Assembly (NCBI RefSeq): GCF_039655745.1
Contig: NZ_JBBYXI010000001.1
Span: 682,001-746,000 of the forward strand
Direction of reading: 5' to 3'
DNA from: Hohaiivirga grylli
GTDB taxonomy: Bacteria; Pseudomonadota; Alphaproteobacteria; Rhizobiales; Beijerinckiaceae
DNA length: 64,000 nucleotides
This document shows positions 25,678 through 33,891 of the stretch, one piece after another. Numbering within the stretch: position 1 is the first letter of the stretch; each line of letters opens with the position of its first letter. The notes under the pieces were generated by a model, which saw only the letters and a program-made list of their open reading frames with translations, was not told the DNA's origin and did not search any database. A program made the translations under genes and the position numbers.

Positions 25678-26970
25678 TTAGTTTTTGCGGGAACGCTCGA
25701 TGATGAGCGGGACCCAGACAAAGATCAGACTGACGACTGCACCGAAGATGATGTAGTAGGCGGATACCACACTACTACCCGTCAGTTTGAACAGTGTGTC
25801 TGTGATAACAGGCGCCAGACCACCGAACAGCAGAACACCAAGATTATAGCTGATCGCCATACCTGTTGAACGGATGCGTGTCGGGAAGAATTGTGACATC
25901 TGTCCCGGATATGGTCCCCAGATCATCGACATGGCAATAGCCCCGATCAACTGCCCGATCAGGAGAACCTGAATGCTTGGTTCTGCAATAATGTAAGACA
26001 GAAGTGGGTAGGATAGGGCACCAAAGAGCACGACACCGATTGTCCAGATATTTACCGCGCCATAGCGATCTGCTAAGCGGCCTGCGATTGGGGTGATGAA
26101 AAACAGAATAACCCCGCAGAAGACGTTTGACAGCATGATACCGGAAGACGGCAGATGCAGCGTCTTGATGATGAACATCGGTAAGGTAACGAACCAGACA
26201 TAAACAGAAACTGTTGCAATGATTACAGAACCCAGTCCTTTGAACAGACTGCCGGTGTTCTGGACGAGAACTTCCATAAGTGGAGCTTGCTCAGTCTTCT
26301 TCTGGTTGTTGAGCATGGCGGCGAACTCTGGGGTTTCATCAACATGCTTACGGATATAGAAGCCAATTGGTGTAACAAGCGCACCGAGCAGGAACGGAAT
26401 ACGCCAGCCCCAGCTCTGTAAACTATCTTCAGACAGAAGGGCTGCAGTCACGTAACCTGCCCCTGATGACAGCGCGAGAGCAATAGCCTGCGAGCACATC
26501 TGGAAGCTGCCATAATACATCTTCTGGTTCTTCGGTGCATATTCAGACAGCATGGCTGTTGCACTGGCAAATTCACCACCAACGGAAATACCCTGAAGAA
26601 TGCGTGCAATGATGACGATAATTGGAGCGGCGATACCAATCTGTGCGTAGGTTGGTGTCAGGCCAATTAACAGGGTTGAAAGACCCATAAGGACAATCAT
26701 CAGCGTAAGAGCAGGCTTGCGGCCGAACTTATCAGAATAAAGACCGATCAGTACGCCGCTGAGAGGGCGTACAAAAAAGGCAATCGCAAATGTTGTGCCG
26801 CCCATAATCGAAGAGATGAAAGCATCATCTGTTGGAAAATAGGCTTGTGTAATGAAAGTCAGGAAGAAACCAAAGATCAGGAAGTCATACCATTCGAGGC
26901 CGTTGCCAATGATGGCGGAAACGACGGCTCTACGAATTTTGCCCGTTGGTAAACCAGTATCAGAAGACAT
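25678..26970 (-). CDS. MFS transporter, metabolite:H+ symporter (MHS) type
   Basis: A 430-residue, 12-helix permease. SAIIGNGLEWYDFLIFGFF at the start, VRPLSGVLIGLYSDKFGRKP in loop 2-3 and ILQGISVGGEFASATAMLSEYAP match the MHS family (proline/betaine, alpha-ketoglutarate, shikimate or citrate carriers). Substrate cannot be read. ATG 26970 has GAGAAA upstream; the frame continues to 27033 through a terminator, so the longer form is unlikely. It lies downstream of ctrA but is separated from it by that terminator. Confidence 0.88.
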   Translation of the reverse strand: MSSDTGLPTGKIRRAVVSAIIGNGLEWYDFLIFGFFLTFITQAYFPTDDAFISSIMGGTTFAIAFFVRPLSGVLIGLYSDKFGRKPALTLMIVLMGLSTLLIGLTPTYAQIGIAAPIIVIIARILQGISVGGEFASATAMLSEYAPKNQKMYYGSFQMCSQAIALALSSGAGYVTAALLSEDSLQSWGWRIPFLLGALVTPIGFYIRKHVDETPEFAAMLNNQKKTEQAPLMEVLVQNTGSLFKGLGSVIIATVSVYVWFVTLPMFIIKTLHLPSSGIMLSNVFCGVILFFITPIAGRLADRYGAVNIWTIGVVLFGALSYPLLSYIIAEPSIQVLLIGQLIGAIAMSMIWGPYPGQMSQFFPTRIRSTGMAISYNLGVLLFGGLAPVITDTLFKLTGSSVVSAYYIIFGAVVSLIFVWVPLIIERSRKN

Positions 26971-27003
26971 TATATTTCTCAGTAGTGTTATTTTTGAACA
27001 TAA

Positions 27004-27030
27004 AAAACCCCGCTTAACAGCGGGGCTTTT
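27004..27030 (-). terminator. Intrinsic terminator after ctrA
   Basis: On the minus strand CCCCGCT (27025-27019) pairs with AGCGGGG (27014-27008), followed by a run of T. It separates ctrA from the MHS transporter gene. Confidence 0.85.
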
Positions 27031-27052
27031 CATAAATTAGAAATGTAACTTA

Positions 27053-27754
27053 TCAGACTGCAATTTGCTGATCAATCTCATCTGGTTCACGAAGGACATA
27101 TCCACGGCCCCAGACGGTTTCAATAAAGTTCTGACCATTGCTGGCATTTGCCAGTTTCTTGCGGAGCTTGCAGATGAAGACGTCGATGATCTTCAGTTCT
27201 GGCTCATCCATGCCGCCATAGAGGTGGTTCAGGAACATTTCTTTGGTCAGGGTTGTGCCCTTGCGAAGCGCAAGAAGCTCAAGCATCTGATATTCTTTAC
27301 CTGTCAGGTGAACGCGCGAACCGGCAACTTCGACTGTCTTGGTGTCAAGATTGACGACCAGATCACCCGTATTGATGACAGACTGAGCATGACCCTTGGA
27401 GCGACGAACGATTGCGTGAATACGGGCAACTAGCTCATCCTTGTGGAAAGGCTTTGTCAGATAGTCGTCAGCACCGAAGCCGAGACCTTTGACCTTATCT
27501 TCAATACCGGCAAGACCGGAGAGAATAAGAATAGGTGTCTTTACCTTACCGACGCGCAGGGTGCGCATGACCTCGTAACCAGACATATCCGGCAGATTCA
27601 AATCGAGAAGAATGATATCGTAATCGTAGAGCTTCCCGAGATCGATGCCTTCTTCACCGAGGTCGGTGGTATAGACATTGAAGTTCTCCGATTTCAACAT
27701 CAACTCAACGCTTTGAGCTGTGGCGCTATCATCTTCAATCAGAAGTACGCGCAT
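27053..27754 (-). CDS. ctrA: Cell-cycle master response regulator CtrA
   Basis: A 233-residue OmpR-type regulator. The receiver domain begins MRVLLIEDDSATAQSVELML, with phospho-acceptor Asp51 in ILLDLNLPDMSGYEVMRTLR and Lys in YLTKPFHKDEL. The winged-helix DNA-binding domain includes LTGKEYQMLELLALRKG, MDEPELKIIDVFICKLRKKL and VWGRGYVLREP. The sequence is close to the Caulobacter/Brucella CtrA standard throughout. The upstream in-frame start at 27769 is rejected because CtrA proteins start at MRVLLIEDD. Its upstream region has GANTC sites, as for ctrA in relatives where CcrM methylation times expression. Confidence 0.96.
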   Translation of the reverse strand: MRVLLIEDDSATAQSVELMLKSENFNVYTTDLGEEGIDLGKLYDYDIILLDLNLPDMSGYEVMRTLRVGKVKTPILILSGLAGIEDKVKGLGFGADDYLTKPFHKDELVARIHAIVRRSKGHAQSVINTGDLVVNLDTKTVEVAGSRVHLTGKEYQMLELLALRKGTTLTKEMFLNHLYGGMDEPELKIIDVFICKLRKKLANASNGQNFIETVWGRGYVLREPDEIDQQIAV

Positions 27755-28287
27755 TGTCTCTATCCCCAACCTTGAGCCCCAGAGCTAACCAATATGGCTA
27801 CCAAATCCGTCGCTGGCTCTACGACGGCTGCTCGTTAACTGATTCGCAACGCTAGATACTGATGGTTAACAAACGTCGATTCACCGAGGCAAGATGCTTT
27901 TTTCGACTTTTCCAAGTTGTCAAAAGCGTGTTGGTGTGACGGGTTAACTTTTCAGCTCATCCGCGTTGCACTGTTTCCTGAAACATTCTCCCTTGTTTCC
28001 AAGGTCTTCACGAATCAGGAATCACCTGTGCATGTGCTATTTGTTAACGAAATTGGTAAACAAATCGTTGACGCGAAAATTTTTGGTTAGAAATTGTAAG
28101 GAACTTATCCTGTGTAAATTTGCTAACAATAGGAATTTTAAGCGATTTTTTTGAAAAAAGATTGTTCCGGGTAAGAAACAATCAACTTTATTGCTTCATA
28201 GTGATCACCGTCGTTTTGGGGAACTGAGCACTCCTTGACGCGTATTCGCCCTTTGTAAGTACCGGCGATCTTTGTGGAGTATTGAGT
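27755..28287. promoter_or_regulatory. ctrA / fliJ divergent regulatory region
   Basis: This 533-base region holds four GTTAAC palindromes (27834, 27865, 27943 and 28043). One of them extends to the CtrA half-site TTAACCAT on the minus strand (27862-27869). Three GANTC sites for CcrM-type methylation are at 27841, 27878 and 28012. No full TTAA-N7-TTAA box was found; TTAA...GTAA at 28044-28059 has N8 spacing. No credible ORF lies inside. I read it as the control region of ctrA, and possibly of the divergent fliJ-like gene. Confidence 0.6.
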
Positions 28288-28701
28288 ATGAAGTCGCGTA
28301 ACTCGCTCATCCGTTTGAAGCGTTTCCAGGTTGAGGAAAAGCGTAAGCGGGTAGCTCAGATCGAAATGATGATTGCTGATTTCGACAGAATGGCAGTCGA
28401 TCTGGATCGTGAAATTGCTTCTGAAGAACAGAAGAGTGGTATTTCTGATCCAAACCACTTTGCCTATTCAACATATGCTCGGTCTGCTCGCCAGCGGCGG
28501 GACAACCTGCGGACATCGGCAGAAAACCTTGTTATCCAGCTGGATGAAGCAAAAGCTTCTCTGGGTGAAGCCTTTGAAGAGCTGAAGAAAGCTGAAATCC
28601 TTGAAGACCGCGAACGCGGCGCTGACAAGCTGTCAGATGCTATCAAGGAAACAGTTGCCATATCTGAAAGAACAGCCAGAATGGCTCGTATCAATCTCTG
28701 A
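28288..28701 (+). CDS. fliJ: FliJ-like coiled-coil protein
   Basis: A 137-residue, almost wholly helical protein beginning MKSRNSLIRLKRFQVEEKRKRVAQIEMMIADFDRM. It matches the alphaproteobacterial FliJ-like proteins encoded beside ctrA, annotated as flagellar export chaperone/stalk proteins. No other flagellar gene is in the window, so a flagellar role is not proven; the protein may be a conserved ctrA neighbour with another job. GGAG about nine bases before ATG 28288 supports the start. It is read divergently from ctrA and ends at a terminator 28 bases downstream. Confidence 0.75.
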   Translation: MKSRNSLIRLKRFQVEEKRKRVAQIEMMIADFDRMAVDLDREIASEEQKSGISDPNHFAYSTYARSARQRRDNLRTSAENLVIQLDEAKASLGEAFEELKKAEILEDRERGADKLSDAIKETVAISERTARMARINL

Positions 28702-28728
28702 TCTCAACAGGGTATTGATCTGTTTTTG

Positions 28729-28758
28729 CCGGTCGTACGTTCGTGCGGCCGGTTTTTT
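28729..28758 (+). terminator. Intrinsic terminator after fliJ
   Basis: CCGGTCGTA (28729-28737) pairs, with G-U pairs, to TGCGGCCGG (28744-28752), followed by TTTTTT. Confidence 0.8.
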
Positions 28759-28842
28759 ATTGGCAAGATTTATTGGCTTGGGTCAGATAAAGTATCGGCA
28801 CGGCAAAGTGTCGCAAGAATAAATTTTTGGAACTTTGCCTTA

Positions 28843-28986
28843 ATGAAAACGATATCTTGTCGTCGAACATTATTATGCCTTGCTGCAACTTCATTATGTT
28901 TGTGGGAGCCTCTTGCGGTTGTCGCGCGTGTGGTGCACACAGAGACAGGATGTGCTTCGGCCATATCCAAATTTGGGGTTGTCTAA
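28843..28986 (+). CDS. Possible 47-residue secreted peptide
   Basis: Between fliJ and the UPF0104 gene an ATG frame of 47 codons starts MKTISCRRTLLCLAATSLCL and continues with WEPLAVVARVV. This has a basic start, a hydrophobic core and an AxA-like end. The remaining 16 or so residues include one Cys. There is no strong ribosome site, and I recognise no family. The rest of the 28702-29008 gap shows only the fliJ terminator. Confidence 0.25.
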   Translation: MKTISCRRTLLCLAATSLCLWEPLAVVARVVHTETGCASAISKFGVV

Positions 28987-29008
28987 ATAAGAAAGATTGT
29001 GCCGCTTA

Positions 29009-30055
29009 ATGAAAAATATTCGAAATTTCATTTGGCCATTGATTGGGATTGCGGCCGTTATTCTGTCCTGCTGGCTACTTTATCGCGAGCTGCATACGCT
29101 TTCTCTTCATTCCGTTGTTGATAGCCTGAAGGCCATTCCGCATCACAATTACCTCATGGCGATTATTTCAACGCTGGCTGCTTATGCAGCTCTGGCCTGG
29201 TATGACCGGATTGCGCTGCTGCATCTTGGCGTGAAGAACATTTCGTTGTGGTATGTCTCTGTTACATCTTTCACAACATACGCCCTTTCCCACAACATTG
29301 GCGCCTCTGTCTTTTCTGGCGCGATTGTTCGTTATCGCGCCTATTCTGTTAAGGGATTAAGCGCGACACAGATTGCAATTCTGGTTGGTCTCTGCTCATT
29401 CACCTTTGCGCTTGGCGTCATTATTCTGGCAGGCGTTGTGCTGATTATTTACCCGCATGTCCTGATTGAGATTGTTGGTAAGCTATCTGAAAAAATGGGT
29501 GGAGGCTCATTCTTCACCAAGCTTTACAGCTGGTTCCCAAGTCTTGAGAGCTTTCAGGTAACAGATCGGACATTGTTTTTTGTCGGCGTTTTCCTGTTAT
29601 TGCTGGTTGCTCTTTATGCACTTGGTTCGCTGACGGGTATGCGTCCGCTCCAGATCAGATCTTTCAGGCTGGAATATCCACGACCTGCCGTCATGCTGCG
29701 CCAGTTAATTGCCGGACCGCTCGAATTGCTCGGAGCTGCGGGTATTATCTATTTTGCCCTGCCGGGTGAATCCAACCCCGGATTTATTGTTGTTCTGGCT
29801 GTTTTTCTTGCATCTTTCTCTGCCGGACTTCTCAGTCATGCGCCGGGTGGGCTTGGGGTCTTTGAACTGATCTTCACGGCCTGTCTGTCAAACATTCCCC
29901 AGCAGGATGTTATTGCGGCGGTTCTTGTTTTCCGTCTGCTTTATCTGCTCTTGCCATTTGCGCTTTCGATCATTGTGGTTGTGCTTCATGAAAAAGCGAG
30001 TTTGACCAGCATCTGGAAACGGCGTTTCCATCTGAAGCCCAACAATCAGCAGTGA
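29009..30055 (+). CDS. UPF0104 / lysylphosphatidylglycerol synthase-type integral membrane protein
   Basis: A 348-residue protein with about eight membrane helices. SHNIGASVFSGAIVRYRAYSVKGLSATQIA and SHAPGGLGVFELIF match the membrane (flippase-like) half of the MprF/LPG synthase family. The cytosolic aminoacyl-transferase domain is absent, so it is a stand-alone UPF0104 protein; such proteins are thought to move lipids, but this one's substrate is unknown. ATG 29009 is chosen over an upstream in-frame start at 28997. It ends at a strong terminator and is convergent with sciP. Confidence 0.82.
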   Translation: MKNIRNFIWPLIGIAAVILSCWLLYRELHTLSLHSVVDSLKAIPHHNYLMAIISTLAAYAALAWYDRIALLHLGVKNISLWYVSVTSFTTYALSHNIGASVFSGAIVRYRAYSVKGLSATQIAILVGLCSFTFALGVIILAGVVLIIYPHVLIEIVGKLSEKMGGGSFFTKLYSWFPSLESFQVTDRTLFFVGVFLLLLVALYALGSLTGMRPLQIRSFRLEYPRPAVMLRQLIAGPLELLGAAGIIYFALPGESNPGFIVVLAVFLASFSAGLLSHAPGGLGVFELIFTACLSNIPQQDVIAAVLVFRLLYLLLPFALSIIVVVLHEKASLTSIWKRRFHLKPNNQQ

Positions 30056-30069
30056 TATAAATTCCCAAT

Positions 30070-30099
30070 AAAAAAGGCGCTTTTAAAAGCGCCTTTTTT
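30070..30099. terminator. Bidirectional intrinsic terminator
   Basis: AAAAAAGGCGCTTTT (30070-30084) is the perfect complement of AAAAGCGCCTTTTTT (30085-30099). It lies between the converging UPF0104 and sciP genes. Confidence 0.9.
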
Positions 30100-30117
30100 T
30101 AATCCATGCCAATGATA

Positions 30118-30393
30118 TTACTGGCGGTATTGCTGAATACGGGTTGTCCGCAATCCGGCTAGCCCGTGCTGGTCAATAGATAGCTGCCAGCTCAGAAACT
30201 CTTCGGTTGTCAACGTATAGCGGTTGCACGCTTCTTCGAGGCTGAGAAGACCGCCGCGAACAGCGGCAACAACCTCTGCTTTGCGCCGGATAACCCACCG
30301 GCGGGTGTCAGGAGGCGGCAAGTCCGCAATTGTTAGCGGGCTACCATCCGGGCCTGTGACAAACTTGGCCCTCATTCGGAATGCTTCAGTCAT
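30118..30393 (-). CDS. sciP: CtrA inhibitor SciP (DUF1153)
   Basis: A 91-residue helix-turn-helix protein. GPDGSPLTIADLPPPDTRRW followed by VIRRKAEVVAAVRGGLLSLEEACNRYTLTTEEFLSWQ and GLAGLRTTRIQQYR is the DUF1153 signature. In Caulobacter, SciP binds CtrA and blocks its activation of target promoters. ATG 30393 is used; a GTG four codons upstream (30405) is also possible. It lies 2.3 kb from ctrA, so effector and inhibitor are near neighbours. The upstream gap is long and AT-rich. Confidence 0.92.
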   Translation of the reverse strand: MTEAFRMRAKFVTGPDGSPLTIADLPPPDTRRWVIRRKAEVVAAVRGGLLSLEEACNRYTLTTEEFLSWQLSIDQHGLAGLRTTRIQQYRQ

Positions 30394-30833
30394 AGATACG
30401 CTCACACAAGGACTGATGAATAACTGAATGCAGATTACGACAAGGGACTTAAGAGAATCCTAAGCTCGGCATATTTTTTTTAGCTGCCGCAATTTTGCTG
30501 CAATTTTTTGTCTGAAAACAAGGCTTTAAGCCTGTTATTTATTTTTCTAATGCTTTGTTTTTAAAGGAGAAAACAATTTTTTGTTCGAATTGTGAATTTG
30601 GCGGGCTATATGAGAAACAAGGTAAACAGATTCTGAACTATTGAGCACGAATGCCCATAATTACTTATTATTGTCTGGTGCTGAGGCTCAACAGGGCTTA
30701 TAGAAGAGGGAAATCGCATTAAGAATTTAGCGATACATGCTACAATTATGACAGATATTAATACACAGAAGGAGTGGCGCAGCTTGGGCGTCACGAATGG
30801 TCTTAAATGAGCCCTGTTTCCGATAAAGGTGAG
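30394..30833. promoter_or_regulatory. Intergenic region between sciP and mnmA
   Basis: About 440 bases, AT-rich in the first half. It holds a 13-base palindrome AGGCTTTAAGCCT (30521-30533), two nearby GCAATTTT copies (30489 and 30500) and a GANTC site (GAATC at 30455). Promoters of both divergent genes must lie here. No RNA gene or convincing ORF was recognised. Confidence 0.4.
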
Positions 30834-31985
30834 ATGCCCTTGAATTCACTGGGCCTGCCACGGGCCCCGGGTGATACCCGCGTTGTTGTTGCAATGTCGG
30901 GCGGTGTAGATTCATCTGTTGTTGCGGCGATGCTCAAAAAAGAAGGCTATGATGTCATCGGCATCACCCTTCAGCTATATGATCATGGCGATGCGATCCA
31001 TAGAAAAGGTGCCTGCTGTGCCGGGCAGGATATTCATGATGCCCGCCGTGTTGCAGAGGCGATCAATATTCCGCACTACGTTCTGGACTATGAAGACCGC
31101 TTTCGCCAGGAAGTGATTGACCGCTTTGCTGAAAGCTACCTGTCCGGTGAAACGCCCATCCCCTGTGTTGAGTGTAACCGCTCCATTAAATTCCGCGATC
31201 TTCTGAAAACAGCCAAAGAGCTTGGTGCTGATATTCTTGCAACCGGGCACTACATTGTTGACCGTGCCCTGCCGAATGGCAAACGTGGGTTGTTCCGGGC
31301 CGCTGACCCGCACCGTGACCAGAGCTACTTCCTTTATGCAACCACACCTGAGCAGCTGGAAATCCTGCGCTTTCCCCTTGGTGAGCTGAAAACCAAGGAA
31401 GAAACCCGCGCTATGGCCCGTGAGCTGGGCCTGTCGGTTGCAGAGAAGGCTGACAGTCAGGATATCTGCTTTGTGCCTGAGGGTAAGTACTCCGATATTA
31501 TCGAGCGTCTGAAGCCGGGTGCTGTTGCGCCGGGTGATGTTGTGCATATTGATGGCCGTGTTCTGGGCCAGCATGAAGGCATCATTCATTACACGGTCGG
31601 GCAGCGTCGTGGGCTTAAACTGGCGACAGGTGAGCCGCTTTACGTGATCAAGCTGGATGCCGAAAAAGGGCAGGTTATCGTTGGCCCGAGAGAGGCCCTG
31701 GCAACCAAGACCATCCGCATCAATGATATCAACTGGCTGGGTGATGAACTCCCCGGGCCGGAAGGAATGGAAGTTGCCGTGCGGGTGCGTTCAACACGTG
31801 AACCTCGCCCGGCCATCTTACGTTTTACTGAGAATGGGGCAGAAGCCGAGCTGCTTCAGTCGGAAGACGGGGTTTCCCCGGGGCAGGCCTGCGTTATCTA
31901 TGATAGCGAAGATCCGCGGGCACGCCTTCTCGGTGGCGGTACCATTTTGCGAAATGAGCCCGTGATTACTAAAATTGCAGTCTAA
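30834..31985 (+). CDS. mnmA: tRNA-specific 2-thiouridylase
   Basis: It adds sulfur to U34 of tRNA-Lys, -Glu and -Gln. The 383-residue protein has the PP-loop SGGVDSS at 22-28, the catalytic Cys111 in TPIPCVECN and the second Cys near 212 in DSQDICFVPEGKYSDI. HYTVGQRRGLKLATGEPLYV completes the family pattern. ATG 30834 is preceded by AAAGGTGAG and starts MPLNSLGLP as in relatives; ATG 30807 is an alternative adding nine residues. pmtA follows after 16 bases. Confidence 0.95.
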   Translation: MPLNSLGLPRAPGDTRVVVAMSGGVDSSVVAAMLKKEGYDVIGITLQLYDHGDAIHRKGACCAGQDIHDARRVAEAINIPHYVLDYEDRFRQEVIDRFAESYLSGETPIPCVECNRSIKFRDLLKTAKELGADILATGHYIVDRALPNGKRGLFRAADPHRDQSYFLYATTPEQLEILRFPLGELKTKEETRAMARELGLSVAEKADSQDICFVPEGKYSDIIERLKPGAVAPGDVVHIDGRVLGQHEGIIHYTVGQRRGLKLATGEPLYVIKLDAEKGQVIVGPREALATKTIRINDINWLGDELPGPEGMEVAVRVRSTREPRPAILRFTENGAEAELLQSEDGVSPGQACVIYDSEDPRARLLGGGTILRNEPVITKIAV

Positions 31986-32001
31986 AGGGGTAACCGGATA
32001 G

Positions 32002-32640
32002 ATGGATGCTTCGACCACAAGCATTATGCAGAAAGCCTATGCCCGCTGGGCACCTATTTATGATGTGCTTTATGACAAGCTGACAGCTCCAGCCGCACAG
32101 GCTGCTGTTAAAGCCGTAACAGAGAATGCAACCCGCATTCTCGAAGCCGGTGTCGGCACGGGGCTGGCCCTTGAGTATTATCCTGCCAATATCGAACTGT
32201 ACGGCGTTGATCTGTCCGCTGATATGCTGAAACGGGCTTCTGAAAAGGTTGAACGCAAGGGCCTCAACCACGTCAAAAGCCTGCAGGTTATGGACGTCTG
32301 CAAGATGGATTTTCCGGATGCCTGCTTCGATGCCATCTCCGCACAGTTCATCATTACCTTGGTACCAGACTTTGATGCTGCGATGACAGAGTTCGACCGT
32401 GTCTTGCGTCCCGGCGGCTCAATTGTCCTCGTCAATCACTTTGGTGCAGACAAAGGCCTTGTTGCGGCTTACGAGCGCGCCGTGGCCCCAATTGTCAAAA
32501 GAATTGGCTGGAGTTCTGATTTCAAAGTCAGCAAGGTTGAAAATTGGGCTGAAAGCAATGGAAAATATGATGTTGAGCAGCCTCAGCCTGTTTTCCCGGC
32601 CGGATTTTTCAAAGTGCTTCGGTTAAAGAAACACAGCTGA
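32002..32640 (+). CDS. pmtA: SAM-dependent methyltransferase, probable phosphatidylethanolamine N-methyltransferase
   Basis: A 212-residue class I methyltransferase. Motif I is ILEAGVGTGLAL (46-57), then VDLSADML (motif II) and LRPGGSIVLVNHFGADKG (motif III region). The N-terminus AYARWAPIYDVLYDKLT and the ending FPAGFFKVLRLKK resemble the bacterial Pmt enzymes that methylate phosphatidylethanolamine towards phosphatidylcholine, as found in rhizobia and Brucella. A ubiquinone/menaquinone-type methyltransferase is the main alternative. It lies 16 bases after mnmA and may be co-transcribed. Confidence 0.72.
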   Translation: MDASTTSIMQKAYARWAPIYDVLYDKLTAPAAQAAVKAVTENATRILEAGVGTGLALEYYPANIELYGVDLSADMLKRASEKVERKGLNHVKSLQVMDVCKMDFPDACFDAISAQFIITLVPDFDAAMTEFDRVLRPGGSIVLVNHFGADKGLVAAYERAVAPIVKRIGWSSDFKVSKVENWAESNGKYDVEQPQPVFPAGFFKVLRLKKHS

Positions 32641-32722
32641 TTTTAAAACTCCCGCTTGACAGAAGCCCCAGACCATTTCTATATGCGTCTGCTTGCCGGT
32701 ATTTCATACCGATTTGTGGTGA

Positions 32723-32799
32723 GGCGGAGTAGCTCAGGTGGTTAGAGCAGAGGAATCATAATCCTTGTGTCGGGAGTTCAACTCTCTCCTCCGCTACCA
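32723..32799 (+). tRNA. tRNA-Met (anticodon CAT), elongator type
   Basis: A complete 77-base cloverleaf including encoded CCA. The acceptor stem is GGCGGAG/CTCCGCT, the D arm GCTC...GAGC, the anticodon stem GAGGA/TCCTT with loop ATCATAA (anticodon CAT at 32757-32759), and the T arm GGGAG TTCAACT CTCTC. The sequence resembles rhizobial elongator tRNA-Met rather than initiator tRNA (first pair G-U rather than the unpaired C-A of initiators). tRNA-Ile2 with modified CAT is less likely. AT-rich accessory DNA follows directly. Confidence 0.95.
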
Positions 32800-32943
32800 C
32801 GAAATTTTCAATTCAATATGTTTATTCTTGGCGTTGTCAAAACTTCATTGACTAACAATGCTATTGTGCAAGTTTTTTGATGCTATTGACAATTAATTTT
32901 TTAAAAAATATTTCTATAAAAAGAGTATTTTTTGAGAATTGTT

Positions 32944-33576
32944 ATGGAAGAAAGCTTTCGTAGTTTTCGGTTGGCTGCTTTAAAAATATGGTTGGAGAAT
33001 ACAAAACGTATTCGTGAAGAAAGCCATGATGATGACTATTCAAACTCATATGAATGCTCTTGGCAAAATCGTTGTGAAGATTTTCATGTAGGTCTATTTT
33101 GTGGCATTGCAAACTGGATGACACATATCACCGATATTTTATTGGATGAGAGTATTGATGACTGTAATTTTGAAAACCATAGCAATCGAATAGCTAGGTA
33201 TTATAATTTAATATTATTTATATTAAGCGAATTAATTAATGATATGAAAGATTCTAGTAAATCATTCAAGGTTAATATGGAAGATTATGCTAGTTTTGTA
33301 AATAATGTTGTAAAGCATAAATTTAATTTTTTGCATAAAAATAATAATCATCTTTGCATTTTTTTTGAAGAAGAAGGTGATTTTTCTGATTTTAATGTAA
33401 TTTCTTTGCGTCCTAATTATAAATGTGAAGAATATGATTTAATTTTATATCCATCTCTGAATAAAATAATTAACTCTATTTTAGATCTATATGAAAGATA
33501 TGATAATTTTTTGAAAGACGAAAACCAATTCCGGAATATTTGCGAATCTTCTAAGCAAATATGTTCTGATGAATAA
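32944..33576 (+). CDS. AT-rich orphan protein of unknown function
   Basis: A 210-residue product with no recognised family. Its DNA is strongly AT-rich, full of AAT, ATA and TTA codons, unlike all neighbours, which indicates horizontal origin. The protein is helical-looking and rich in Asp, Glu, Asn and Lys, with no signal peptide or membrane segment. A VVKHKFNFLH stretch near residues 120-130 faintly recalls the basic-x-His motif of HEPN RNases, but this is speculative. It starts 145 bases after the tRNA-Met gene. ATG 32944 is used; TTG 32932 is in frame. Ribosome site is weak. Confidence 0.6.
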   Translation: MEESFRSFRLAALKIWLENTKRIREESHDDDYSNSYECSWQNRCEDFHVGLFCGIANWMTHITDILLDESIDDCNFENHSNRIARYYNLILFILSELINDMKDSSKSFKVNMEDYASFVNNVVKHKFNFLHKNNNHLCIFFEEEGDFSDFNVISLRPNYKCEEYDLILYPSLNKIINSILDLYERYDNFLKDENQFRNICESSKQICSDE

Positions 33577-33636
33577 GATTTTAAAATTAATATGAATTTC
33601 ATTATTCTTTAGAATCTTGAATCATTTGTTTTGTAT

Positions 33637-33813
33637 TTATTTTCGTCCCGAACCGCCCGGCTTTTTGCCGCCACCGTCTTGTTTGTTGACTGTCGCCCAG
33701 GCGCGGGCCGCGGCTTCTTTCTCTGGCACCCCTTTTTCCTCGTAACCTTCGGCGATGTGTTCAGCTTTGCGTTTCTGCTTATCGGTGTATTTGGATTTAT
33801 TTCCGCGTGGCAT
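33637..33813 (-). CDS. Small basic KGG-type protein
   Basis: A 58-residue protein starting MPRGNKSKYTDKQKRKAEHI and ending in a Gly/Lys-rich tail (GGGKKPGGSGRK). It matches small proteins often labelled plasmid stabilisation protein, found on many proteobacterial chromosomes; the label is not a proven function. AGGAAG six bases before ATG 33813 is a strong ribosome site. GC content is normal, in contrast to the AT-rich gene on the other side. The two genes converge. Confidence 0.72.
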   Translation of the reverse strand: MPRGNKSKYTDKQKRKAEHIAEGYEEKGVPEKEAAARAWATVNKQDGGGKKPGGSGRK

Positions 33814-33891
33814 GACGCTTCCTTTCATGGAAAAGGCTCGTCAGAGAGTAACTATGCGGAGGGGTAAAGGTTCCGTTATTCTCGGATGTGA

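Noticed and set aside
28044..28059. Full CtrA box TTAA-N7-TTAA in the ctrA upstream region
   Set aside because: The second half is GTAA and the spacing is N8, so it does not meet the consensus. Only half-sites are claimed.
33637..33813. Plasmid origin or partition locus suggested by the plasmid-stabilisation label
   Set aside because: The label is inherited annotation for a common chromosomal small protein. No replication or partition genes are present.
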